Source of the DNA: Pomacea canaliculata
Lineage: Eukaryota; Mollusca; Gastropoda; Architaenioglossa; Ampullariidae
DNA: 64,000 nt
NCBI RefSeq assembly: GCF_003073045.1
Contig: NC_037593.1
Coordinates: 18,466,725 to 18,530,724, forward strand
Direction: 5' to 3'
Each line of letters begins with the position of its first letter. Within the stretch, counting starts at the first letter, position 1. The translations under genes were made by a program, and so were the position numbers. The notes under the pieces were generated by a model. That model made no database searches. It was not told the origin of the DNA and was given only the letters and a program-made list of their open reading frames with translations. This document shows positions 22,274-33,458 of this stretch, in pieces.

Positions 22274-25200
22274 TAAAAGAAAGAAAGCTAGACTGCTGCA
22301 TAGTCATAGATTACTCATGAACTTGTATTACTGGACTGCTGGCAGACGATTTTTTTCCAGTTCGCTACTAAAACGAGGCAGGTGTGTATCAAGCCTCCGA
22401 TTTAGACACATTCATTATGCTCCCCGAGACCACGAACTAATATCCCTATACACTATACACGTCCGTGGATTACTTGATGTACTCTGGCAGTATATCTACC
22501 TCTTCATTATGAGGTGTAAAACAGATGAATTGTTATTGGTCCTATACAACAAACCCCCACTTTCCCCATGTAAAGGGATGATAGCAATGCCCTGCGTCAT
22601 ATCTTGTGAAACGGTAGACCTACTTCTCCAAGAATGTGATACTCGTTCGTTAGGCTAGGGCTGCCGACGGGAGTTTTCGCAAGGTATTTTGGGTATTGTT
22701 CAACTTTATAGCCCCCAACGCGTCCTTTTCTCCATAGAGTGCAAAATGACCTCAATTACCTCTAGGTGCGAGCACCTTCTTTTGAAATAAACCAGTCAAC
22801 CAGGCAGCTGACATTACATGATAAAAGAGACATCTCTCAGAAGAGTAAAAAATCACAAGCATACAGTCCTACACAGAGATGATCTCAATAGAATTAAAAA
22901 AAAAATAATTCTAAGGCTTATGCAGCATACGTAGCTTTCGGATAGGTAGAAACGCCTTGGTCAGTTAGCACTGAATGTTTATGTTTACATTGTAGCATAC
23001 CTTAACTGCTGTAAGGTAAAATGTCCACAGCAGTCCAGCTCTTAAGAACATCCACATTTTGAAGTAGTTGGAGTCTTGGATATCACGGGTAGCTTAGCCT
23101 TCGTGCTGTTTACTGTGTCGCAGATCAAGTTACGAAGTGGAGGGTTTTTTCAGAACGAGGAAGTGGTGATAAGTCGACACACCTTCGCCCACGCCGTAAG
23201 TGCACACCTTCTGACCTGATGTCACATGGTGCCAGTTCATAATCGGTTGTTGTCAACAAAGATGGTAGTCTTTTTTTTTTTTTTTTTTTTTTTTTTGGCA
23301 ATGCACCTTTTCCTGTATACTTTGCTATTTGTATCACAATTATCTTTATTGTTCGATAAATGCGCGCTTCAGTGCATAATTGCTGGTGAGCCAACAAATG
23401 AAGTTTGGATCGACCCAAAACAAAATCTGGAACACATGCAGTTACACAGATAGACACTCACATTTTTATCAACTGTCAAGCGATTTCAACCAGAACTAGT
23501 TTATGAAATGGAACTTCAAACGTAACTTTCTTATGTGAACAGGGATGCCTATCTCCTCCCTCTAATGATGCACTCCCCCATTTTCAACTGCTTGAAATAC
23601 TTTACAAAAAATTAAACATAAATTTCAATGCGTGGTCTAATTTTAAATAATCATAAATGTTTTCTGGCAGATATACTTTTAAAAATATTACGACTTAACA
23701 AAACAAGTGTCCTGTTAGTACGTCTATATTGAATAAAGTATCAGCAAGGCAAGCGACAAACCAAGGATGTGTATAGGTGGACTGCTGTCTGTCTGCCAAG
23801 ACCAACGCTTAGCCTCTTGCGAAGTGATCCGAAGTTAGTCTCGGCGAGCCGTAACAAAGAATGTGACTAAACCGGAAGCTTTCTTGGATCATGCCTCGTT
23901 TTAGTAGACAACTGGGAAAAAAGATCGTCGGCCAGCAGTCCAGGGACTAACAGTAGCAATACGAGTCGTTTGCTACTGCCGACTTTCTTCCGTCTGATAC
24001 AACACAAGCAACCCAAAGAGATGGTCGCTTGGTTGTTTTGGCGAGAAAGTATTTCCACCTAGAGGTGATTTTGCACAATGAGGGTGAGAGGAAGGTAGAG
24101 GAAACCGCAGAAAACCCACGACATACACTGACCCAAAACGGGATGAAATCCAAAGAGCCAAGTATATTTGTGTGTGTGCATCGAAGTCATAAATACTTCA
24201 AACAGACGACAGTCAATTGCGTGCGAGAAAGATGTTTAATCGTAAGGTTAGGCAATGGTCAATCTATGTTCTTGTTCTACATCAAAGAAATTATTGCAAA
24301 ACGTTTAAAAAAATTTCCATACAGTTCTTCGTAACGTTTGCTACGTGATGGATGGGACAAATCAGTCCTGAAAAAATAAACTTACAGCTCGATTACTATG
24401 CAAATACATGATGTCAATTAAATTTTAAGGAAGAAAAATAAAGATATCCGATGTAATGTTACTGTTACAGTAAGATTGTCAAAAAGACATTTAGGAATTT
24501 TTTTTTCGAATATTTTAAATCACGTAGACCTCTTATTTTTCCATCCTTCTTATGGAAAGGCTTTCATCTCACTGCAAAATAATCATCTGCAAGTCATTGT
24601 TACATTGCAACTTATCAGTGGATATTGACTTTTCTCTTTTTATTTGCTGAGCATTTTGCACTTGTAAACAATTTCAACACCTAAATTGCAAAATATTAAA
24701 GAAAAATAACAGAAACTTCTCTCTCAATGCAGTTTATTCCTTCATTAGCCATTACATAAATGTGCACATACACACCTCCACACAGACACCCCCTCTTCTT
24801 GTCTCATACACACATGTAAGTGATGAAATGAAAAGCAACCTCTTGAAACAATTTGATGGCTATCACCAAAGCGTTGTTCCGAAATCTTACCTTCTCATTA
24901 CATTGCATCAATTATTTGAGTTACTTCAGCACAGACAAATTACACACACATAATAAACAAAACCAATTTTGACAATAAAGTTATGGGTTATAAAAGAAAC
25001 AAGTTTCCCAAGAATTGCCAAAATAGTTTTTATCTTTATAAACCACTGATGACTGTGAGAGAACTATTTAATCTTCCCGTAAGAGAAGAAAAACACTCTT
25101 AAAATACATTCTTTGCTTCTACACATCACCATTCATATATCATTTTTGACGACCTAACTAAGCTTTTAATGAGTACCACACAAACAATTTATTATTAACT

Positions 25201-25779
25201 ACAATCTTCTTCATTGTGCACAATATTCCTAAAGATAGGAGCTTCACACAGCCCAAACTGATTGTAATTTTGGGTTAATAGCAAAATTTTATTTTATGTT
25301 TTTGTAAATGTATATTTAAAGTATTATTTGTAAATTCACAGGGAATTTGAAATATTTTTTAGTAAATATACACTCATGTCTACCTACAGAGATTTTACAA
25401 TTAATATAATAAATGGATAGCTTTATATGCAAGATCTTACTAGTATTCATGAAAAGCAAATCAGTAACTTAAATGATGTTTGGTGGTTTCATTAAGCTAA
25501 ACCACTATTAAATAGTTTCCTTGAAAAGGAAAGACTTTCGTCAAAGGTCACTTTTCACTCATAAACTAATGGCAAAATGTAGCATTTCAATAGGAAAGTA
25601 AAATGAATAAATTATCAAAATATCATAGACAAGATCTATAACAAATACAAATCATCATGCTTCATAATAGCAAAACTGATGGGCATCAGGTAACACTTAC
25701 ATATTAAACAATTGTTTAGTTATCACAAAAGCAGTTTCACGAGAACATTAAGGGCTGACATTAGAAGACTTCAAGTGTG
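22274..25779. other. Upstream region of the ZU5 receptor and 3' UTR of CHMP6
   Basis: About 3.5 kb that should hold the missing 5' exons of the receptor and the CHMP6 3' UTR. Two weak candidates exist on the minus strand. One is near 23965-23925, coding a hydrophobic run (RLVLLLLVPGLLADDLF) that could be a signal peptide. The other is near 23225-23125, in a frame reading NWHHVTSGQKVCTYGVGEG. Neither has convincing splice sites on both sides. A run of about 23 T sits near 23271-23296. Confidence 0.35.
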
Positions 25780-27097
25780 TCAGGACTCTGCTACAGCCAC
25801 TTTCTGTGTTTCTGTTCCTCTCTTCTTTTCTGTCTTTCTAACTTCTTCCAGATCATTGGTTGGAACATCTGGCAGTTTGAGATCTTTTGTAGTGTCACTC
25901 TGTGCAAGAATTTCTTCAAGCTCTGCTGCAACATCATCTTCTTCATCTTGAGAAAGACCGCCTGCCAAGAGTGCATCAATCTCTTGCTGAACTTCTATTC
26001 CCTCCCTTGCCTCATCCATAATCCTCTCAACATCTTCCAAAGAAAGAATTTCATGCAGTTTCTTCAATGCACTGTTGCCCACCTGAAAGTAAATAAGAAA
26101 CATATCCCTCAGAAATAATAAAGACATGTAATAGAATATTTCTAAAACTTTACATAAATTTTGTGTATAAATGACAGAACAGGCATTTGTTGTGCGCTGA
26201 GTGTTGGTCATGCTATTAATGTGGAAGGTGAAAATTGGCTGTTCGGAGAAATTTGACTAACCTGGGTCTGCTGAACAATAAACATTGTAGATATTCTAGC
26301 TTATAGTCAAAAATATTCTTTTTAACATAAGAAAAACCACAAAAATGCAACAGGGTGGCAGAGGAGATGTAACACTTTATTTAAATTCCAAAATTATATG
26401 ATATAATCAGTTTGAAAATTGATCACTTTAAGACATTTTCTTCAATGATTGCAGCAAACAGCACTAGCTGCCAGTATGTACTCTCTCCCTCTTTTTATCC
26501 TGTGATATTTTGGAATTATTAAGTCTCATAAGTTCGAATATATAACTTTTTTTAGATCAAAACATGGGGCTGATGTTTCACAATGTTTTTGGATCAACCA
26601 CTTCATGAAGACTAACAGATTTAAGTATCAAAACCAACTTGACACGAACTTTTTGTAGGAGCTAGGGATGACTTCATCGGTTTGATAATATACATGCACA
26701 AAATTTCAACTTTTCATTTTTCAACAAAGGTATTTCAGATTTATGCAAATAGGATTGTCGTAATACATACCTCTAGACCCTTCACCACCTCTTGTTCGAT
26801 CTGAGCAAACTCCAGATCATGAACAAGCTGCTCCAGATTGTCAATCTGCCCGTAAGTTTTAGCAAGCAAAGACTCCTGAAACTTCTTCTTTCGAAGCATA
26901 AGTTTTGCCTTATCTTTCTTTCCTTCTCTCAGGAGGTTCACTGCAACTTGCCTGTCCTTTTCCAGTTGAACCCCAATCTTCTTTTGATATTGTTTCAATT
27001 TATCTCGCTGTTGTTTGAGTTGTAGAATAGCTTTATCTTGTTGTGTCACTCGCAAATCCGGCTTTTTCTGATGCCTTCTACCAAATAAATTTCCCAT
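25780..27097 (-). CDS. CHMP6: Charged multivesicular body protein 6 (ESCRT-III subunit, Vps20)
   Basis: Two exons (27097-26771 and 26082-25780) join at phase 0 to 209 residues; human CHMP6 has 201. The start MGNLFGRR carries the Gly2 myristoylation signal typical of CHMP6, so the ATG at 27097 is chosen over an upstream in-frame non-ATG codon. The N-terminal basic helical region (LKQQRDKLKQYQKKIGVQLE) and the acidic C-terminal half (VERIMDEAREGIEVQQEIDALL, EEDDVAAELEEIL) follow the Snf7 family plan. CHMP6 bridges ESCRT-II to the CHMP4 polymer during endosomal sorting, membrane abscission and repair. The gene is divergent from the Pth2-family gene, with an ETS site between them. Confidence 0.97.
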
Positions 27098-27140
27098 GTT
27101 TTCAAGCTGTGTGTACACCCGCAGCAAGGGACGAGGCTCA

Positions 27141-27149
27141 ACCGGAAGT
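27141..27149 (+). promoter_or_regulatory. ETS/GABP-type site upstream of CHMP6
   Basis: ACCGGAAGT is an exact ETS consensus. It lies 44 bp upstream of the CHMP6 start codon and probably serves a bidirectional promoter shared with the plus-strand Pth2-family gene. The motif is visible; function is inferred. Confidence 0.5.
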
Positions 27150-27929
27150 ACACACTACAGTGACGAGGATTATCTTCTCCTTGTGTTGGTTTATTTGCAT
27201 CAGTTCAGAGACACCGATCGCTTCTTTTGGAATATTAATGGTCTTCCTTTATACTAGCAATTTTTTTCCAATTTTTGTTTAGCAGAATACATTCAATTGA
27301 AGGTACAAGTCTGATTTTGTAAGAATATACTAAATGAACCGGTTATCTCTATATAGTAAAAATACCTAGTCTGTATGCCGCTGTAGCTTAGCGCTCTGCG
27401 CATGACGGAGATGCGGCGAAGATAAACTAATGTGATAAAGAAAAACATTATTGCTTTTGTTTTTGATTTATAAATAAGGTAAGAACTCAATGTTTATATT
27501 AACGAAATAAATGTTTCTTATTCTGAGTACAAGAATTTTTCTTCTGCAGTCATGAAACATTAGGTAATCCCTTGTCTGACTCCACCCTGCTTTCGCCGCA
27601 CGACGCAACGTTCATTCATGCAACAAGGAGGCACTTTATGAAAGTATAAATGATTCTTGTATTTAACACGCTTTCTATCACTAGTAGATCATGTATATTC
27701 CTCAAGTTTTATGCTTTCATTATGATTAAAGAAAAGTTTTGCAAGTTATAACGCTACATTAATTCAAAACAAGGCATTAAAATCACAAAAGAAAAAAAAA
27801 TTAGAATAATTACAAACATGGGGCTTGATGTTTGAACTGAGGATTTTTCTGGCTCATTCATAAGCAGCATGTAGTACGTTTTTGCTTTGTCAGTGTTAGT
27901 AATAGATGTTTAAGTTGGGTGGGAAACCT
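27150..27929. other. Intergenic / probable 5' UTR intron of the Pth2-family gene
   Basis: No coding sequence is recognised. The coding exon of the downstream gene starts right after an acceptor (CACTTAG|ATGG at 29566), so a non-coding first exon probably lies near the CHMP6 promoter and this is the start of its intron. Confidence 0.4.
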
Positions 27930-28910
27930 ATGGTTTTGATATAGATGTTGTAGAAGCCCTACTTTGAACTTGAATAGACTGGATTCTGTTTGTTAGAGAT
28001 GTGAAGGAAGGCTGTTTCAAAGAACGCTGCCTGAGATAGGTTTTCTGTGCTATAGTTTTCCTTATGGCTAGAATATGTTGGGACCAAGACAAATTGTTAT
28101 CAATAGTCACACCTAGAAGTTCACAGCTTTGGACTGGTTTCATCAGAAAGACAGATTTTAGGAAATGGGACAGTGAGGTTTTGTCTCTTCAGTCTGGTTA
28201 TAAGCGTAACTTTTCAGAGGGTCATGTTGCCATGGGGTTTAGTTCAGTCCAGGACCGAAGCTCATCGGTTGTTGTAAGAGAACCACCAGTTGCTCAGTTT
28301 GTTTGTGACGTGTGTATTGTTGTGTCATCAGCAAACATTTCACATAATTAAGAGATGTGAAAGGGAAAGGCTATTGATGTAGACTGAAAACAGAAGAGGA
28401 CCTAAGAATGAACTTTGTGGAATGATTAATTTCACTTCAGTGGGATTTGGTGTTTGGTCTTTAACTGTGACTCTGAGTTCTGTTTGAGAGAAAGGATTTA
28501 AGGAATTGGATAGAGAAGTTACTAAGTTAGTAAAGTTCTAATATTTTAATAAGCAGATCATAATCAGTTACAACAAAAATTTTTGCAAAGTCTGTGTAGA
28601 GGGCAGCAGTATGACGATTGTAATTTATATTGTTTAACCACTGTTCTACTAGAGATGTTAGTGCTGTGTGGCAAGAGTGTTTGGGTCTAATTATTTCCTG
28701 ATTAGTGTGGAGAAGCTTATAGTTTAATAGGCAAGTTTGGAGATGAACTGGAGGTGTATTCCCATGGGTTTGGAGAGGGATGAAAGAATTGAGATTGGTC
28801 AGTAGAGAAAACTGATATCATAATACTGTAATTAGAAGGAATGGAAGTATGGGATAGTGATTTCTGCAGACTTTAATGATTGCCACACAGTCTGTTAACG
28901 GGTAGATAAG
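27930..28910 (-). mobile_element. CR1/Jockey-like LINE fragment (reverse transcriptase remnant)
   Basis: Read on the minus strand from about 28690: LVEQWLNNINYNRHTAALYT, then FAKIFVVTDYDLLIKIL, then FLSNRTQ, and near 28140-28070 SCELLGVTIDNNLSWSQHI. These are the finger/palm blocks and the LGVxxDxxLxWxxHI thumb block of non-LTR reverse transcriptases. Several stops interrupt it and both ends are lost. Confidence 0.75.
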
Positions 28911-29000
28911 AAATAAAAAGCACATTTGTATATAACGCCCTTTTCCAGCATCAACCAGACTCAAGGCGCTTTACATATAGGCATGCAAGCACATCATATT
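28911..29000. repeat. Dispersed repeat with GCGCTTTACAT motif
   Basis: TATATAACGCCCTTTTCCAGC...AAGGCGCTTTACATA resembles the very common 'tatatagcgcttttc...aaggcgcttta' dispersed repeat found in many animal genomes, often as a SINE or LINE tail. Confidence 0.5.
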
Positions 29001-29566
29001 AATTTATACATATAATAATTAAATACTATAATATTAATGTATCATATTGTTCGAGGAAGTAGAAAATGTTGCCATGGTACAGGCATTCCCCCTTTCTTTA
29101 GATAACATTTCATTTAGCCAAGTAAAAAATCATGATGTATTAGTAGAACATAGCATTACTGATTGACGTATTATATCATTTAGCTATAATTATTACACAA
29201 TTAAATCTTCTTGCATAAATTGACGTAGTTAGTATCTGTTAACACAAACAACCTTTACTATTTTTATAAGTTCATCAAAACTTATCTTTGCAACATTGAT
29301 TTATGCATATTGTTTTAGTTTTCCAGTGTATAGTAACATCTAGTTAATTATTTTGTGCCTGTAAGTTTTTGTAAGTAAATGATTCATTAACTTTGTTTCT
29401 TTCTCAGAATAACAGTTTAAGAACATGTAAAGAGCTTTTTAAAACCAGTCATTGTTAATGAAATGAATGCTTCTGTTAATGTTGTGTGTAACATTATTAT
29501 AAAGTATTGAAAAAATGTTACTTATTGTCATTTAGTTGATCATTTTTTTTTTAATTGATCACTTAG

Positions 29567-32500
29567 ATGGAATCTGAAGATGGAGGAAACAATCCTCCGT
29601 TGTTTACTCCCAATGAAGAGCTAGTTATCGCTCTGATGTCTCTGGGTTTCACCCGAAATGCAGCCATAAAGGTATCTGAAAAGCTTTAGTCTTAATCACT
29701 GTCAACAAGGGGTGGCTGTCCTGGTCTTGGGTACACTGTTCTTTCTCTGCCTGTAGCATTTGTTTACAGGGCTGGCTGTCTTGCTGCAATATAGCCTTAG
29801 TTGCTGCCTTGTCATAAAACACCAGCCCCCACCTACCCCCAATTTCAAATCAAATCAAATCAAGACTTTATTGTCTGTCGAGGAGACCCAAGACAGAAAT
29901 TTTTCTTGTGCTCACAAGGGCAGGCATACACACTCATACAGACAGTTAACACACACAGGAGTAAAGATACATTATCATGGTAGTTGGATTATCTGTAGAT
30001 CATCTAGATCTAAACATATAACACCCTTTTATTTGTTGTCTTTACTGGCTGGCAGTCTCTGATTATGTAGCCTTTAAACTGTCAACTTTGATTTATTCCA
30101 CCGTTTTAGTCCTCTCTGAACTCTTTCCCATCTATATTCCCACATGACTGCTCTCTTGCAATTTGTACATAAAGCCTTTCAAGTCCCACTAAGACAAAGA
30201 CATGGACAGGGGTCATTTTGCTATCAAGCCCCATCAACTTGGAACAAACATCCTGTCAGCCTTTGTCATGCTGTTTCATTGATAAAATCAGTGACCTCAC
30301 TCTTCCATGTTCAGACCATGCAGTTGTGTAATAGAAGACTATTTTGTCTCTGTGGGTGTGTCTGTTGAATGAGCACTTGTCATGTGTGTGTGTATATTTG
30401 CATGTAAGTTGATTTCAGATTGGATTGTTTGTAGTTTATCTTATTTGTGAAATGCTCTGAGCAAATTATTTTGGAAGAGCTTTATATAAATTATTATTAC
30501 TCAATGTGGCATAGAGATTTTTCTCGCTAAATTTCATGTTTTCAGCATGCTTTTAAGGACATTAGATCTGAGGAAAATCAAGATTAACAATATGATTGCT
30601 GGTTGACTTAAAGAGTCCAAATAACAAAGGAAAAAGCCAAGTTTGAAGGCATACTCCTGACTTTGATTTTGTGAGAGCTAATAGAATACTGCTTGTGAGC
30701 CATATTATCATAATAGGCAAAAGGCTCACAAAGCTAACAACATTTAACAATATTTAAATATGTGTTGAATATTATTTTTTCTTCTTTTAAGCTGTGTAAA
30801 GTATTTTTGTTACTAAACATAGAAACTGAGTCACATTATTTAGTAGTAAAAGTATTTAATATGTAGTAATAAAAGATGCTGGTATTTAAGAATACTTTCT
30901 GTTTTGTTTGAAGTGTGAAAGCCTTCTTTGCAGTCACCGTCAGACATAGTTTATTTTCTCAAGTATTGCTGTTGGTGCGTGAATGTTTCAGGGTCTGTTT
31001 TACACAGGGAACCAAAATGCAGACCTTGCAGCCAGCTGGCTGTTTGAGAATCAGGACAAAGACTTGGATACACCACTTGAGGTAACATTTCTTTTGTTCC
31101 ACTCTCAGGAATCCTATTAACTTGCCTGTAAAATTGAGACGGTTTTCAATAATATTGGCTTTGTACAATGCTACTATAGGAGTTAAATATGTTATACCAG
31201 TTACTGTTCTTACCTTGTTCACATCTTTGATGGTATTTCAAGACTTGTTGCACCACCTTTTAAAGTTTATTATACAACAATAGACTGTGCAGCCTTTACC
31301 ATTAGTTAAATATGATGTACCTCATTTAAAAGAAAGAATTGTTTTGGCTTGTTTTGATTTTATGGGGTAGCATATTTCTGTATCATTTAGAAATTTATGG
31401 TTTCAGTTGTTAAGAAAGATGTACCTGATATTTTTTTTATGCCCAGCATGAGTTAATAGGTACAAGTGACAGCAGTGAGGATGAATTTCTGGAAGCAGGA
31501 GACTTCTACAAGATGGTTTTTGTCGTGAATGCAGAACTGGGAATGGGACCAGGCAAAGTTGCTGCTCAGGTAGCCCATGCAGCACTTAACCTGTACCGAA
31601 CACTTCAAGAGAAACAAGCATTGTACAGTGAAATGCTTCTTAGCTGGGAGCAATTTGGGTAAGAACATATACAAATTACTTGAGAGAAAAGAAAGTGTGT
31701 TTATATACCTTTCATTATTTTTATGGGTTACTGTAATGCAGTTTGTACATGATTTTTGATATTACTGCAGGGAAACTAAGGTTGTGCTTCGAGGTGAAAC
31801 AACAATACACCTGCAACAACTTGCAGAGCAGGCAAATAATATTGGTCTGCCATTCTACCTGGTGCAGGATGCTGGCAGAACACAGGTAGCTTCCTTGGTA
31901 TATCCGCAGTTGTATTCACTTTTTTGTCTTGCTGCTTGAGAGTTAATTTTTTTTGTTTGTTTTGTTTTAATCTTTTCTCTTGAAAAGTATTTTGAACTTC
32001 CAGGAGGGATAATTCTGTTGCGATTCCTTTTTTAGCAGACTGAAGCTTGCATGGACTGGCTACAAATAAAAAAAACCCAAACTATGCACCCACACACACA
32101 CAAACACAACTAACTACACTCACACAAAACTAACCACACATACAAATTAAAAAACAGATTAAATGGTTTGGTGGTCCTGTGGTCAGACACTGGAAATATT
32201 ATGCATTATGCTTTCATTATAGTATATGACTGATAATTGTTAGTGACAGTAGGTGTAACAGTTGCTGTGGAGTAGCTGGGGTTTTCTTAGAGCATGGCAG
32301 AAAGTATATGCTCACAAGCAGTGGACCACTGTCCTAATCCAGGGGTGGGCAAACTTTTTTGTTGCGAGGGCCGCATTGCTGGGTCATGACTAGTCCGAGG
32401 GCCGCACCTTGTAATTGAATACAAAAACGACGTAAAATCGCCAAATTGTAAACAAACGCATTTATTTAATAATGAGCACATGAAATATGTAACACTGTAG

Positions 32501-33458
32501 GATTAAATATAAAACCAGAATGAACAATTAAGTACACACAATTTAATGAGAAAAATGTTTTTGAATACAATTTTGCTGAACAATTCTTTTAAAATTTGGC
32601 TCAAAATTACTGGTAGATACTCTCATAACTGACTGCAAGTTTGCATCTGAAAGCAATGACCTGTTCTTTGACTTGTTTATATTCATGCAGGAAAAACTTT
32701 GCTCACAGATGTAACTTGAACCAAATGTTGAAAATAGCTGGGCAGCAAATACTCTTAAACAAGGAAATGATTTGTTGGAGAGGCACTTATAAAACTCAAC
32801 CAGTGACAGGGAATAAAACCTTTCCTTCAATGCATGATCTGATTGAAGGTGTATCAGTTCAAGTTGTAATTCATCAGGTGCATCATCAACATGAACGTCT
32901 GGTCACCTTACCTAACGGCGCGTCTACATCCCCCCTCCCCTGTCTGGTCATGACCTTCCTAAGTTGGTCAGGCCGCTTTGTAACTCAGGTGTAACAAAGG
33001 GTCCACTGGCTACCGGCGAGACAGTTCAAGGCCGGCCATTACGTACGCAGCAGGCGTGGGAAGGGACTAAGCGTAACTTGTTTTCGGTAATATTTTTTGT
33101 GTGTTGCCAAAGGGCTTCTGCGGGCCGCAGAGAACCACTTGGCGGGCCGCATGCGGCCCGCGGGCCGCTATTTGCCCACCCCTGTCCTAATCAATCCTTT
33201 GAGCATATTGAAGATGTGAAATGAGTTATCACCCCAAGAGTGCTCCAGCTTTGGCTTTTCTTCCATACTATGCTGTAGTGTAGAGTAGTGTTTGTCAGTT
33301 CAGTACATAATTTTGATGTATCATGCTGGAGAACAGAATTTTTCTAAAGGCCTCGTGTTTTATGTCAACAGGTTGCACCAGGATCTGTTACAGTATTGGG
33401 AATCATGGGAAAGATTGATATAATTGACCAGGTTACTGGCTCCTTGAAACTGCTGTAG
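29567..33458 (+). CDS. Pth2-family peptidyl-tRNA hydrolase with N-terminal UBA-like domain
   Basis: Five exons (29567-29671, 30992-31081, 31447-31658, 31771-31885, 33372-33458) give 202 residues. Residues about 15-60 (ELVIALMSLGFTRNAAIKGL, TGNQNADLAASWLFEN) look like a UBA fold that binds ubiquitin. From about residue 83 comes the Pth2 domain: YKMVFVVNAELGMGPGKVAA, QVAHAALNLY, VVLRGETTIHLQQLAEQA, LPFYLVQDAGRTQVAPGS, TVLGIMG, with the usual Gly-x-Leu-Lys-Leu-type C-terminus. Pth2 enzymes release peptidyl-tRNA from stalled translation; the animal homologue PTRH2 is mitochondrial/cytosolic. Human PTRH2 has a membrane anchor in place of the UBA, so this is a distinct subfamily. A hAT element sits in the last intron. 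Confidence 0.92.
29844..29960 (-). repeat. LINE 3' tail with (TTTGA)n-type microsatellite
   Basis: TCAAATCAAATCAAATCAAG is followed by ACTTTATTGTCTGTC and TTTTTCTTGTGCTCACAAGG. This order is the typical reversed 3' end of CR1/RTE-like LINEs in invertebrates. It lies in intron 1 of the Pth2-family gene. Confidence 0.6.
30090..30510 (+). mobile_element. LINE 3' end (C-terminal reverse transcriptase tail)
   Basis: The plus strand encodes GSFCYQAPSTWNKHPVSLC followed by a Ser/Leu-rich stretch. That is the conserved C-terminal block of CR1/L2-type proteins (F-x-x-A-P-x-x-W-N-x-L-P). A 3' UTR and a (TTA)n tail near 30490 follow. Degraded copy inside intron 1 of the Pth2-family gene. Confidence 0.65.
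32332..33192 (-). mobile_element. hAT-type DNA transposon, internally deleted, with perfect 8-bp target duplication
   Basis: The element spans 32340-33184, with ends CAGGGGTGGGCAAACTTTTT and, inverted, CAGGGGTGGGCAAATAGCGG, followed inward by GGCCCGCGGGCC-type sequence. Both sides carry the identical 8-bp duplication TCCTAATC (32332-32339 and 33185-33192). On the minus strand near 32830-32543 is a transposase C-terminus: FPCLRVFAAQLFSTFGSSYI, CEQSFSCMNINKSKNRSLLS, the hAT dimerisation region as in ZBED5/GTF2IRD2-like proteins. The rest of the transposase is absent. It lies in the last intron of the Pth2-family gene. The perfect duplication suggests a fairly recent insertion. Confidence 0.93.

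Noticed and set aside
22131-22658. 175-codon plus-strand open frame
   Set aside because: It overlaps the antisense of the receptor's Cys-rich exon, has no recognisable domain and no splice context; it is a shadow frame.
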